Below, piece after piece: positions 10,366 to 18,925 of a stretch of DNA of 64,000 bases. Position numbers and translations under genes: made by a program. The stretch's first letter is position 1, and the number at the start of each line of letters is the position of its first letter. The DNA comes from Tistrella mobilis (GTDB lineage Bacteria; Pseudomonadota; Alphaproteobacteria; Tistrellales; Tistrellaceae), in the NCBI RefSeq assembly GCF_041468085.1, contig NZ_CP121017.1, forward strand, positions 4,747,501-4,811,500, written 5' to 3'. The notes below the pieces were generated by a model. That model was given only the letters and a program-made list of their open reading frames with translations. It was not told the origin of the DNA and made no database searches.

Positions 10366-10899
10366 GGCCGTTCCAAACCTCTCTGGCTATTGTCCGACGT
10401 GGTCCCGCCGGCGTTGTCTCTGGTCCCGACAGGGCGTCGCCGAAATCTGTCCGAGAGAGGCATTTGCACTCCGTCGGATGCTTCGGTCGGCTGAACTATA
10501 TGGCAAGCCGCTTCCTGCCTCAACCGAAGCCGATAGCCCGCCGTCCGTGGCACCGGGCAGCCCCGGGGACCGGATCAGGGGGCCGTGACGCCGCCGTGTC
10601 ATCCCTGTTGCAATCCTGCTACATTGTGACGGAAATCACTGACGCGTCGTATTGCGCCGCGTTGACGGCGCGTGCGCTGCGGAAGAACATGAACTTGCCG
10701 CATGGGCGAATTCCCCGCACGCCCGGCGTCCGGATGGCGGCCAAGACCGTCGACCGTCAAAGAGCTTCCGGCCAGCATCAGGCCAATCATGACCAGGCCG
10801 GAACCCGAAGCGGGCCGGCTGACCAGATCGTATCCCGGACGTCCCGGCACCCGGCCGGATTGAAGATTTCTGAACGTTCTCACCAGGGGACCCGACCCG
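10366..10899. other. Porin 1 upstream region without a convincing gene
   Basis: This 534-bp gap separates the DUF3576 start from porin 1 and must hold both divergent promoters. The only clear signals are the promoter-like sequence at 10662-10690 and the AGGGGA ribosome-binding site just before the porin ATG. Short open frames here look random. The distance from the promoter implies a porin leader of about 200 nt. Confidence 0.6.
10662..10690 (+). promoter_or_regulatory. Putative porin 1 promoter
   Basis: TTGACG (10662-10667), a 17-bp spacer and GAACAT (10685-10690). The -35 is strong and the -10 is weak, but the same TTGAC[G/C]–17–GAACAT layout recurs before porin 2. This supports it as a shared sigma-70-type promoter. 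Confidence 0.45.
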
Positions 10900-11979
10900 A
10901 TGAAGAAGATCCTGCTCGGCAGCACTGCCATCGTCGCCGCTGCCGCCGCTTTCGCCGCTCCCGCTTCGGCGGCCGAGAAGATCAAGCTCGGCCTCGGCGG
11001 CTATTATCAGAGCGCCTTCGTCCTGATCGACGAGGATGTGGCAGATACCCGCACCGACAGCATCAAGCAGGAAGGCGAGATCCACTTCCTGGGTGAGACC
11101 ACGCTCGACAACGGTGTCACCGTCGGCGTGAACGTGCAGCTCGAGGGCTACACCACCGGCGACCAGATCGACGAGCACTTCGTCTATTTCGAGGGCGGCT
11201 TCGGCCGCGTGCAGCTGGGCGCCGCCGACTCGGCCGCCTATCTGATGCACTATTCGGCCCCGACCGCGATCGCAGGTCACGGCGTCGACAGCCCGAACTT
11301 CTTCCATGCCTCGCAGCCCGGCACCAATGTGCTGGCCTCGAACTACACCTTCCTGAACACCACCGGCGACGCCAACAAGCTGACCTATTTCACCCCGCGC
11401 TTCGCGGGCTTCCAGCTGGGCCTGTCGTACACGCCCAGCCTCGCGGCCGGCACGGGCGGCTCGTCGAACTCCTATGGCAACCTGCCGGATAACACCCCGG
11501 GCCAGCAGGAGCAGATCGTCGAGATCGGCGCCAACTACGTGAACAGCATCGGCGGCGTCGATGTGGCCTTCGCGCTGGGCTACCTCACCGGCAAGCAGGA
11601 AGTCGATGCCGCAGGCTTCGACGATCAGGAAGCCTTCACCGTGGGCGCGCAGCTGGGCTATGCCGGCTTCACCTTCGGCGGTGGCTACCAGAAGAACAAT
11701 ATGGGCCTGCAGCTCGAAGACGACATGGAGCAGTGGAACGTCGGCCTGACCTACGGCTTCGGTCCCTTCACCGTCGGCACCGGCTATGGCTATGGCAGCC
11801 AGACCAGCGGTGCCGGCGTCGAGGACGAGCTGTCGACCTTCGAGATCGGCGGCACCTACGAGATGGGCCCGGGCGTCAGCCTGATGGCCGGCTACTTCCA
11901 CTACGACTTCGACTCGGATCTGGCGGCGAACCGGAACACCTCGGACGCCTTCATGGTCGGTACCTCGCTCGAATTCTGA
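10900..11979 (+). CDS. Outer-membrane porin, paralogue 1
   Basis: A 359-residue gram-negative porin of the alphaproteobacterial type, expected to form a trimeric beta-barrel channel. It has a cleavable signal peptide (MKKILLGS..., predicted cut after ASA near residue 24). The mature protein starts AEKIKLGLGGYYQS, alternates amphipathic beta strands and ends in Phe (SLEF), the usual signal for the BAM assembly machinery. It is closely similar to the next two genes throughout. AGGGGA lies before the ATG. Substrate is not predictable. Confidence 0.92.
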   Translation: MKKILLGSTAIVAAAAAFAAPASAAEKIKLGLGGYYQSAFVLIDEDVADTRTDSIKQEGEIHFLGETTLDNGVTVGVNVQLEGYTTGDQIDEHFVYFEGGFGRVQLGAADSAAYLMHYSAPTAIAGHGVDSPNFFHASQPGTNVLASNYTFLNTTGDANKLTYFTPRFAGFQLGLSYTPSLAAGTGGSSNSYGNLPDNTPGQQEQIVEIGANYVNSIGGVDVAFALGYLTGKQEVDAAGFDDQEAFTVGAQLGYAGFTFGGGYQKNNMGLQLEDDMEQWNVGLTYGFGPFTVGTGYGYGSQTSGAGVEDELSTFEIGGTYEMGPGVSLMAGYFHYDFDSDLAANRNTSDAFMVGTSLEF

Positions 11980-11991
11980 TCGGGCAGTCGT

Positions 11992-12016
11992 GGACGCCGC
12001 AGTTTCCGCGGCGTCC
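11992..12016 (+). terminator. Hairpin after porin 1
   Basis: GGACGCCGC (11992-12000) pairs perfectly with GCGGCGTCC (12008-12016) around a 7-nt loop, starting 13 bp after the porin 1 stop. It is followed by ATCCCCC rather than a T-run, so termination may be partial. Confidence 0.6.
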
Positions 12017-12119
12017 ATCCCCCTCACATAACCGTCTGACGGCCGATCCGGCCCTGCCCGGAGTTGTTGCTTCACAGCCACAGTGTGGCGGGAAGCGCGA
12101 CGGCAGGGGTGCACCTCGC

Positions 12120-12148
12120 TTGACCACCGCATGCGCGGGATGGAACAT
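12120..12148 (+). promoter_or_regulatory. Putative porin 2 promoter
   Basis: TTGACC (12120-12125), a 17-bp spacer and GAACAT (12143-12148), the same arrangement as before porin 1. The implied leader is about 155 nt. Confidence 0.45.
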
Positions 12149-12309
12149 GGCGACGCACAGCGCTTCGGATACGGCTTCGACGGCACCCTATTTACGGGTC
12201 GTATCACCTGGCGCTCGATGCCGCGCCGGGCTTTTTTTGCTGGTCTGATGGCAGTTCGCCAGAGGGCCGGCCTCAAGCCTGGCTCCACCGGTTCTAGGGG
12301 AACTGACCG

Positions 12310-13410
12310 ATGAAGAAGATTCTGCTTGGCACGTCGGCCATCGTCGCCGCCGGCCTGCTCGCCGCGCCGGCGTCGGCCGCTGAGAAGATCAAGCTGGGCC
12401 TGGGTGGCTACTACCAGAGCGCCTTCGTCCTGATCGACGAGGACGTCGAGAACACCCGCACCGACAGCATGAAGCAGGAAGGCGAGATCCACTTCCTGGG
12501 TGAGACCACGCTCGACAACGGCATCAAGGTTGGTGTCAACGTCCAGCTCGAGGCCTACACCACCTCGGATCAGGTCGACGAGCACTATGTCTACTTCGAG
12601 GGTGGCTTCGGTCGCGTCGTCCTCGGCGCCGAGAACTCGGCTCCGTACCTGATGCACTATTCGGCCCCGTCGGCCGTGGTGGGTCATGGCGTCGACAGCC
12701 CGAACTTCTTCCATGCCAGCCGTCCGTCCTACTCGGTTGGCGGCGCCACCGTTCAGAACGCGCTCGCCTCGAACGCGACCTTCCTGAACGCGACCAGCGA
12801 CGCCAACAAGCTGACCTACTTCACCCCGCGCTTCGCCGGCTTCCAGCTCGGCCTGTCGTACACCCCGAGCCTCCAGGGCGGTCGTGGTGGTTCGTCGGGT
12901 GCCTATGGCAACCTGTCGGACAACAACGTCGGCGCGCAGGAGAAGCTCGTCGAGGTCGGCCTGAACTACGTCAACACCTTTGGTGGCATCAATGTGGCGG
13001 CCTCGGCCGGCTACAGCGGCGGCTCGCTTGAGCAGGAAGCTGCCGGCTTCGACGATCTCGAAGCCTGGAGCCTGGGTGCGAACCTCGGTTATGCCGGCTT
13101 CACCTTCGGTGGCGCCTACATGACCAGCAACCAGGGCCTGCAGCTCGAAGACGATCTCGAGCAGTGGAACGTCGGCCTGACCTATGGCTTCGGCCCGTAC
13201 AAGGTCGGTGTTGCCTACGCCGATGGCGGCGTCACCCTCGGCACCGGTCGCCAGGACGAGCTGAAGATGATCGAGGTCGGCGGCACCTATGCCCTCGGCC
13301 CGGGCGTCAATCTGATGGCCGGCTACTACTACATCGATTTCGACTCGGACGATGCGGGTCTCCGCAACGAGGCGAACTCGTTCATGGTCGGTACCGCCCT
13401 GTCGTTCTGA
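12310..13410 (+). CDS. Outer-membrane porin, paralogue 2
   Basis: A 366-residue porin nearly collinear with paralogue 1. The signal peptide ends ASA around residue 23 and the mature start is again AEKIKLGLGGYYQS. It shares the segments GEIHFLGETTLDNG and LTYFTPRFAGFQLGLSYTP, and ends TALSF with the terminal Phe needed for barrel assembly. It differs by an insertion near residue 140 (a Ser/Tyr/Gly-rich loop), probably a surface loop. The ATG follows AGGGGAACTGACCG. Tandem duplication is the simplest origin. Confidence 0.92.
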   Translation: MKKILLGTSAIVAAGLLAAPASAAEKIKLGLGGYYQSAFVLIDEDVENTRTDSMKQEGEIHFLGETTLDNGIKVGVNVQLEAYTTSDQVDEHYVYFEGGFGRVVLGAENSAPYLMHYSAPSAVVGHGVDSPNFFHASRPSYSVGGATVQNALASNATFLNATSDANKLTYFTPRFAGFQLGLSYTPSLQGGRGGSSGAYGNLSDNNVGAQEKLVEVGLNYVNTFGGINVAASAGYSGGSLEQEAAGFDDLEAWSLGANLGYAGFTFGGAYMTSNQGLQLEDDLEQWNVGLTYGFGPYKVGVAYADGGVTLGTGRQDELKMIEVGGTYALGPGVNLMAGYYYIDFDSDDAGLRNEANSFMVGTALSF

Positions 13411-13456
13411 TCGACGGAGCAGCCGATCGGCCGGGTCACCGGCCAGACGTGAAAGA

Positions 13457-13486
13457 GGGGATGGGCTTCGGCCCATCCCCTTTTTT
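13457..13486 (+). terminator. Intrinsic terminator of porin 2
   Basis: GGGGATGGGC (13457-13466), the stable TTCG tetraloop, the perfect complement GCCCATCCCC (13471-13480) and six T's. This is a textbook Rho-independent terminator. Confidence 0.95.
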
Positions 13487-13668
13487 CTTGTCTGCGAGTC
13501 TGGTCGGACAGGGGGCGGAATGGTTGCACTGCACACCCGGGAAGGTCCGCAGGATCCCGCGGAATCCGGCACGGAATGCCGCACTGCAACGGTATACCGT
13601 TCGCGCCTGCGCTATGTGGCATTGGTGACACAGTGCGCGTCAACCGACACATCGGCGATCCCGGTTTC

Positions 13669-13697
13669 TTGACGACCCTCACCAGCCCGCGTTTATT
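13669..13697 (+). promoter_or_regulatory. Putative porin 3 promoter
   Basis: TTGACG (13669-13674), a 17-bp spacer and TTTATT (13692-13697). It lies 152 bp before the porin 3 ATG, a distance like that of the other two porins, but its -10 is different. Confidence 0.4.
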
Positions 13698-13849
13698 TGG
13701 TGCGTCTCATGTGACGATGATCACGAAAACCCCGGGAGCGGGTGACGAAGATCACGTCCATCAAGCATCAGCCTTCGGGAGCACGGGCCCCGTCGGTGTA
13801 TCGTCCGGGCAACACCGCCGGGCGACCTCGATCGAGAGTGAGGGAGAGC

Positions 13850-14968
13850 ATGAAGAAGATTCTCATCGGCACCACGGCACTCGTCGCCGTCGGCCTCATC
13901 GCCGGCCAGGCTTCGGCGGCGGAGAAGATCAAGCTGGGTCTGGGCGGCTACTATCAGTCGTTCTTCAAGATCACCGACCAGGACGAGGTCAACGGCGTCG
14001 AGTACCGCTCCGACGAGATGGTTCAGGAAGGCGAAATCTTCTTCCTGGGCGAGACCGTCCTCGACAACGGCCTGAAGGTCGGCGTGCAGGTGCAGCTCGA
14101 GGGCTACACCACCGGTGACCAGATCGACGAGCACTATGTCTACTTCGACGGCTCGTGGGGCCGCGTGCTGCTGGGTGCCGAGAACTCGGCCCCGTATCTG
14201 ATGCACTATGCCGCGCCGACCGCGATCGCCGGCCATGGCGTGTCGTCGCCGAACTTCTTCAACTTCTCGACCGGCACCAACCTCGCCGGCCGCGTTGGTC
14301 AGGCGCCGAGCACCCTGATCAACAACACCTCGGACGCCAACAAGCTGACCTACTTCACCCCGCGCATGGCCGGCTTCCAGCTCGGTCTGTCGTACACCCC
14401 GACCGTGAAGGCGGGTGTCGCGGCCGGCCAGAACGGCAGCGGCGGCGGTTGGTCGGGCTCCTATGGCAACACGGCTGACAACCAGCCCGGTCAGCAGGAG
14501 CAGATCGTCGAAATCGGTCTGAACTACGTCAACAAGCTGGGCCCGGTCGATCTGGCCGTGTCGGGTGGCTACCTGAAGGGCAGCCAGGAAGTCGACACCG
14601 CTGGCTTTGACGACCTGCAGGTCTGGAGCCTGGGCCTGAATGTCGGCTTCTCGGGCTTCACCTTCGGCGGTTCGTATGTGAACGACAACCGCGGCCTCGA
14701 CGGCAACAACGACATCACCGGCTGGGACGTCGGCCTGGTCTATGCCTTCGGCCCCTACAAGGTCGGCGCGGCCTATGCCAACCATCAGCGTGAGTTCGAC
14801 GTTGGTGGCGACGACGAGATCAAGTTCTACGAGATCGGTGGTTCGTACGCGATGGGCCCGGGCATCAGCCTGAATGCGGGCGTGCAGTTCCTCGATGCCG
14901 ACAGCGACCGCGTTTCGGCTCGTCAGGACGGCACCTCGTTCCTGGTCGGTACCGCTCTCAGCTTCTGA
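13850..14968 (+). CDS. Outer-membrane porin, paralogue 3
   Basis: A 372-residue porin of the same family. The ATG at 13850 follows AGGGAG at a normal distance and opens a signal peptide (MKKILIGTTAL...) ending near ASA; an in-frame ATG at 13742 would only prepend a non-signal sequence. The mature protein starts AEKIKLGLGGYYQS and ends TALSF. It is the most diverged of the three, with changes in the putative loops (for example near residues 145-165, Gly/Ser-rich). It has its own promoter-like sequence and terminator. Confidence 0.92.
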   Translation: MKKILIGTTALVAVGLIAGQASAAEKIKLGLGGYYQSFFKITDQDEVNGVEYRSDEMVQEGEIFFLGETVLDNGLKVGVQVQLEGYTTGDQIDEHYVYFDGSWGRVLLGAENSAPYLMHYAAPTAIAGHGVSSPNFFNFSTGTNLAGRVGQAPSTLINNTSDANKLTYFTPRMAGFQLGLSYTPTVKAGVAAGQNGSGGGWSGSYGNTADNQPGQQEQIVEIGLNYVNKLGPVDLAVSGGYLKGSQEVDTAGFDDLQVWSLGLNVGFSGFTFGGSYVNDNRGLDGNNDITGWDVGLVYAFGPYKVGAAYANHQREFDVGGDDEIKFYEIGGSYAMGPGISLNAGVQFLDADSDRVSARQDGTSFLVGTALSF

Positions 14969-15008
14969 TCGGTGTCGCTCGGGCGGCCTTCGGGCCGGAT
15001 GAGACGGG

Positions 15009-15036
15009 AAGGGCGGGTCTTCGGACCCGCCCTTTT
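15009..15036 (+). terminator. Intrinsic terminator of porin 3
   Basis: AAGGGCGGGTC, a TTCG loop (15020-15023) and GACCCGCCC followed by TTTT. It has the same UUCG-capped design as the porin 2 terminator and ends the porin array. Confidence 0.93.
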
Positions 15037-15158
15037 CCGTATGTATCCTGTGCTTGTGACGCGGCTTTCTTTTGTCCGGCGCGGTTTTCGGCTATGGATT
15101 GGGGCTCGATGCCCGGCCGGCACGGTCTGCCGGCAGCCTTCAAGGGAGTCCCGCCGTC

Positions 15159-16055
15159 ATGGGTGCGATCATCTGGCTCGCTTCCTATCCGAAATCGGGC
15201 AATACCTGGACGCGGGCGTTCCTGCACAACCTGCTGCGTGACGCCAAGGCGCCGGTTCATCCCGATCGTTTCGCCGATTTCTGCCTGGGCGAGAGCAAGC
15301 CCGAATGGTATCTGCGCTATCTGGACAAGCCCCTGTCGCAGGCGACCGAGCAGGAGATCATGAAGATCCGCCCGCTGGTCCATCGCGACATGACCCGGGC
15401 CTTTCCGGACAACGTCTTCGCCAAGACCCACAACATCCTGGCGGAGCGGGGCGGTTATCCGCTGATCAGCCTGAACCACACCGCCGGTGCCATCTATATC
15501 GTGCGCAACCCGTTGGACGTGGTCTCGTCGGTGGCCGACCATTTCGGTCTCGATATCGACGGGGCGATCGGCATGATGGCCACCGAGGGTGCCGTCACCG
15601 CCAATGACGACCGCAATGTCTTCGAGGTGCTCAGCACCTGGTCGCTGCATGTGAAGAGCTGGACCCAGGTGGCGAGCCCCGGCCTGCATGTCATGCGCTA
15701 TGAAGACATGACCGACCGGCCGCTTCAGACCTTCCGCAAGCTGACCGACTTCCTGGGGCTGAAGCCCCCGCGGGAGCGGCTGGAACGGGCGATCCGCTTT
15801 TCCTCCTTCAAGATCCTGAAGCAGATGGAGGAACGCCACGGTTTCCGCGAACGCTCGGTCAATTCCAAGGCCTTCTTCCGCTCCGGCGGTGCCGGCAAAT
15901 GGCGGGAGCGGCTGACATCCGATCAGATCCGCCGGATCATCGCCGATCATCACGAACAGATGGCGCGGTTCGGCTACATTCCCGCAGATTATGCCGATGC
16001 GGTTCCCGGTGCGGCCCTGCCGCAGCCGGCGGTCGCCGGCGAGGGGCCCCGATGA
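15159..16055 (+). CDS. Sulfotransferase family protein
   Basis: This 298-residue protein resembles PAPS-dependent sulfotransferases, which move a sulfuryl group from PAPS to an alcohol or amine. The 5'-phosphosulfate loop is seen as YPKSGNTW (residues 10-17) and the 3'-phosphate-binding element as VRNPLDVVSS (115-124). The C-terminal part contains the SSFKILKQME and RSGGAGKWRERL segments common to cytosolic-type enzymes. The ATG at 15159 is preceded by AAGGGAG. Its stop overlaps the next gene's start by 4 bp (ATGA), so the two are cotranslated. The acceptor is unknown. Confidence 0.87.
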   Translation: MGAIIWLASYPKSGNTWTRAFLHNLLRDAKAPVHPDRFADFCLGESKPEWYLRYLDKPLSQATEQEIMKIRPLVHRDMTRAFPDNVFAKTHNILAERGGYPLISLNHTAGAIYIVRNPLDVVSSVADHFGLDIDGAIGMMATEGAVTANDDRNVFEVLSTWSLHVKSWTQVASPGLHVMRYEDMTDRPLQTFRKLTDFLGLKPPRERLERAIRFSSFKILKQMEERHGFRERSVNSKAFFRSGGAGKWRERLTSDQIRRIIADHHEQMARFGYIPADYADAVPGAALPQPAVAGEGPR

Positions 16056-16918
16056 GCGAGCAGCGCGCCAGGCGTTTCGCATTGTCCACCGCACTCGGCT
16101 TCGGCAAGCGCGGCTATTTCATCCCGTACCGCTATGCCGAACAGGTGGAGGCGGTGAAGCCCAAGGGGCCGCATCCGGCCGCCGAGGCGCTGTTTCACGC
16201 CATGGAGCCGGTTTTCGGTGCGGTGCTGGATGCCGCGACCGATTATCGCGACGACCTGGCCCGGCTGGCGGGGGCCCGGCCGCCGGCACCGCGCTGGTCG
16301 CAGGACTGGTTCCCGCGGCTGGATGCGCTGGCCGCCTATACCATGGTGCGAGCGGCCCGGCCGCGGCGGATCATCGAGATCGGGTCGGGCCATTCCACCC
16401 GCTTCATCGCCCAGGCGTTGAAGGATGACGGCCATGGCGCCGAGATGACCGCGATCGACCCCGAACCCCGGGCCGCGATCGACGAACTGGGCATCCGGCT
16501 GATCCGCAAGCCGATGCAGAGCGTGCCGCTGAGGGAGTTCGCGGTGCTGGAGGCCGGCGACATGCTGGTCGTCGACAGCAGCCATATCCTGATGCCGGGC
16601 AGCGATGTCGACGTGGTGTTGAACCGCATCCTGCCGATGCTGCCCAAGGGCGTGCTGGTCCATTTCCACGACATCTTCCTGCCCGACGGCTATCCGCAGA
16701 GCTGGGCCTGGCGCGGCTATAACGAGCAGCCGGCCGTTGCCGCCCTGCTGTTCACCGGCGGCTACAAGCCGCTCTTCGCCAGCCGCTATGTCGCAACCCG
16801 GATGACCGGGCGGGTGCAGAACGGCATTGCCGGCGGGCTGCCGCTGCTGGAAGGTGCCTATGAATCCAGCCTCTGGCTGGAAAAGCTGGTCGACGCGGCG
16901 GTTGCTCCGCCCGAGTAG
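16052..16918 (+). CDS. Class I SAM-dependent methyltransferase-like protein
   Basis: The 288-residue product has a Rossmann-type motif I, IIEIGSGHSTRF (residues 107-118), an acidic residue at the next strand (AIDPEPR) and VDSSHILMPGSD plus VHFHDIFLP further on. These fit the class I methyltransferases often found with glycan or cell-surface genes. The start overlaps the sulfotransferase stop by 4 bp, so the pair probably acts on the same substrate. No signal peptide is seen, so the substrate is modified in the cytoplasm. The exact reaction cannot be assigned. Confidence 0.8.
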   Translation: MSEQRARRFALSTALGFGKRGYFIPYRYAEQVEAVKPKGPHPAAEALFHAMEPVFGAVLDAATDYRDDLARLAGARPPAPRWSQDWFPRLDALAAYTMVRAARPRRIIEIGSGHSTRFIAQALKDDGHGAEMTAIDPEPRAAIDELGIRLIRKPMQSVPLREFAVLEAGDMLVVDSSHILMPGSDVDVVLNRILPMLPKGVLVHFHDIFLPDGYPQSWAWRGYNEQPAVAALLFTGGYKPLFASRYVATRMTGRVQNGIAGGLPLLEGAYESSLWLEKLVDAAVAPPE

Positions 16919-16945
16919 TCAGGCCAGGTAGTCAGGCCCAACCAG

Positions 16946-17551
16946 TCAGGCCGGCTTGAAAGCGTCGATGGCGGCAAAACCCGCCAGGTTGCGGCAGGGG
17001 GAAAGCTGCCGCAACCGGCTGCGGTCCATGCCGCCCAGCGCGACCACCGGCCGGTCGGCCTGCCGGGCGAGCGCCCGGAAGCGGAGCGGCCCCAGCACCC
17101 TGGCCCCCGGATGGCTGCGGGTCGGCAGCACGGGAGAGATCAGCAGCAGCTCTGCGCCCCGCCGCCGGGCCCGGACAAGATCCCGGCGGTCATGGACGGC
17201 GGCGCTGGCCGGCAAGGGGCGCGGCAGGCGGCGGATCTCGGGTCGGCGCAGCCGGTGGCCGGGCAGGTGCTGCCCGTCGGCACCAAGTGCAAGGGCCAGG
17301 CGACGATCGCCCGCGATCAGCAGCCCGATGCCCCGCGCCCGGGTCAGCCGTCGCCACAGCCGGCCGAGGGCCGGCCGGTCGGGGGCGCCGTAGTCGCGGA
17401 AGATCACCAGATCGCCGCGCTTAAGGCCGGTCAGCAGGGCCGGGCGGGGTGGTCCCTGCCGGTTCCGGTCGGTGATCAGCACCGCGATCCCGCGCGGGCC
17501 CGGCCGCTGAGAGTTGAGAAGCCCGCCGCCTCGGCTATGATGGCGCCCCAT
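16946..17551 (-). CDS. Thiamine-phosphate-synthase-like (ThiE/TenI) protein
   Basis: The 201-residue product fits the ThiE/TenI barrel family. The clearest match is ISPVLPTRSHPGARVLG (about residues 138-154), equivalent to the phosphate-binding segment of ThiE, followed by PVVALGGM. The N-terminal AVLITDRNR matches the first strand. The pyrophosphate-binding motif is poorly conserved, so catalytic activity in thiamine synthesis is uncertain and a TenI-like role is possible. No other thiamine gene is nearby. It is divergent from yggS. Confidence 0.7.
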   Translation of the reverse strand: MGRHHSRGGGLLNSQRPGPRGIAVLITDRNRQGPPRPALLTGLKRGDLVIFRDYGAPDRPALGRLWRRLTRARGIGLLIAGDRRLALALGADGQHLPGHRLRRPEIRRLPRPLPASAAVHDRRDLVRARRRGAELLLISPVLPTRSHPGARVLGPLRFRALARQADRPVVALGGMDRSRLRQLSPCRNLAGFAAIDAFKPA

Positions 17552-17628
17552 ATCGCATCTGCCCGATCCGAAGGGTGGAGGCGGGGTACCGCCCCGCCGG
17601 TGATCCGTTCCGAGGGAGCCCGAGCCCC

Positions 17629-18315
17629 ATGACCGACGTCAAGGCAAACCTCGCCCAGGTCCGGGCGGAGATCGATCGCGCCGCCCGCGATGCCGGCCGC
17701 GATCCTGCGGCGGTGACCCTGGTGGCGGTCTCCAAAACCCATGACGCGCCGGCCATCCTGCCGGCGATCGAGGCCGGCCAGCGGGTTTTCGGGGAAAACC
17801 GGGTGCAGGAAGCGGCCGGCAAATGGCCGGCCCTGCGCGAGCGTTTCCCCGATCTGGAGCTGCATCTGATCGGCCCGCTGCAGACCAACAAGCTGCGCGA
17901 GGCGCTGGCGCTGTTCGATGTGATCCAGAGCGTCGACCGCCCGAAGCTTGCCCGGATGCTGGCCGAAGAAGGGGCCAGGGCCGGCCGGCTGCCCCGGCTG
18001 CTGGTGCAGGTGAACACGGGTGAAGAGCCGCAGAAGGCGGGTGTGCTGCCCGCCGATCTGGACGGGTTCCTGCGGGAATGCCGCGAGGATCTGGGCCTGA
18101 TCGTCGACGGGCTGATGTGCATCCCGCCGGTCGACGACCAGCCGGCACCGCATTTCGCCCTGCTGGCCGACATGGCGGCGGCCCATGGTCTTAAGCTGCT
18201 CAGCATGGGGATGAGCGGCGACTACCCCATGGCCATCCGCCTGGGCGCCACCCATGTCCGCGTCGGCACCGCCATCTTCGGCCACCGCGACTATTCTGCC
18301 CCTGCCGCGGGGTGA
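17629..18315 (+). CDS. yggS: YggS-family PLP homeostasis protein
   Basis: This 228-residue protein belongs to the COG0325 PLP-binding family, which carries pyridoxal phosphate and helps keep B6 vitamer and amino-acid levels balanced without a known catalytic reaction. The PLP lysine is in LVAVSKTH (K36). The barrel motifs FGENRVQE, HLIGPLQTNK, GLMCIPP and LSMGMSGDYP-like are all present, and the C-terminus has VRVGTAIFG. The ATG at 17629 is chosen because the family starts there, and it follows CGAGGGAG. No neighbour is functionally linked. Confidence 0.94.
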   Translation: MTDVKANLAQVRAEIDRAARDAGRDPAAVTLVAVSKTHDAPAILPAIEAGQRVFGENRVQEAAGKWPALRERFPDLELHLIGPLQTNKLREALALFDVIQSVDRPKLARMLAEEGARAGRLPRLLVQVNTGEEPQKAGVLPADLDGFLRECREDLGLIVDGLMCIPPVDDQPAPHFALLADMAAAHGLKLLSMGMSGDYPMAIRLGATHVRVGTAIFGHRDYSAPAAG

Positions 18316-18319
18316 TCCT

Positions 18320-18832
18320 CTAGAATCTCGCGCTGATGGTCAGGGTGTCGCCCGGGCCTGCATCCGCCAGCACCCGCACCAGATCTTCCATCGCCAGCGC
18401 CACGCAGCCCTCAGTGCCGGAGAAATCCGGCCGGGCGACATGCATAAAGATGGCGCTGCCACGCCCCGGCACCACCGGGGCATCGTTCCAGCCCAGCACC
18501 GCGATCAGGTCGTAGACATGGTCGTCGCGCCACAGCCGTTCATGGCGGGCGGGGAAGGGCAGGTCGACGGGCTTGTTGTACCAGGGGTTTTCAGGATCGT
18601 CGCACCAGCCGTCCTCAGGACGGATCGCCTGGACGGGCAGGCGGGTGCGTGGGGCCTCGATCCGGTCGGCGCGATACAGTACGCGCCGGATCGGCAGCGT
18701 GCCGATCGGTGTCGCGCCATCGCCTTCGCGCTTAGCGACGGTGATGCCGTTACGGCCGATGGCCACCGGCAGGCGCTCGTCCCGCCACCAGAAGCGGAAC
18801 CGGGCGAGAAGGGGATCGTATCGAACCAACAT
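18320..18832 (-). CDS. L,D-transpeptidase (YkuD) domain protein without signal peptide
   Basis: The 170-residue product has the L,D-transpeptidase catalytic region: His131 followed by the SGTEGC motif with Cys143. This fold cross-links peptidoglycan or attaches proteins to it. Oddly, the protein has no signal peptide or membrane segment and starts directly with LVRYDPLLARFRFWW. Some alphaproteobacterial members look alike, so this may be a lineage feature. An in-frame GTG 42 bp upstream would not add a signal. It converges with yggS across 4 bp. Confidence 0.8.
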   Translation of the reverse strand: MLVRYDPLLARFRFWWRDERLPVAIGRNGITVAKREGDGATPIGTLPIRRVLYRADRIEAPRTRLPVQAIRPEDGWCDDPENPWYNKPVDLPFPARHERLWRDDHVYDLIAVLGWNDAPVVPGRGSAIFMHVARPDFSGTEGCVALAMEDLVRVLADAGPGDTLTISARF

Positions 18833-18925
18833 GGACCCAGTCTGCCACGGCTCCGCCGGGCCCGTGAAGGCCACCGGGCCCCTGACGCGGATTTGTCACG
18901 CCGCCGATCGCCTGGTGAGGGCCGA

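Larger units (their letters stand above)
11980..12309. other. Porin 1–porin 2 spacer
   Basis: The 330-bp spacer holds the porin 1 terminator, the porin 2 promoter-like sequence and a leader of about 160 nt. A GCCGCGCCGGGC run followed by seven T's (about 12218-12239) could be an additional terminator or attenuator in the leader. No coding sequence is convincing. Confidence 0.55.
13411..13849. other. Porin 2–porin 3 spacer
   Basis: The 439-bp spacer has the porin 2 terminator at its start, a promoter-like pair at 13669-13697 and a leader of about 150 nt ending in the AGGGAG ribosome-binding site. I see no gene or RNA family in the rest. Confidence 0.55.
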
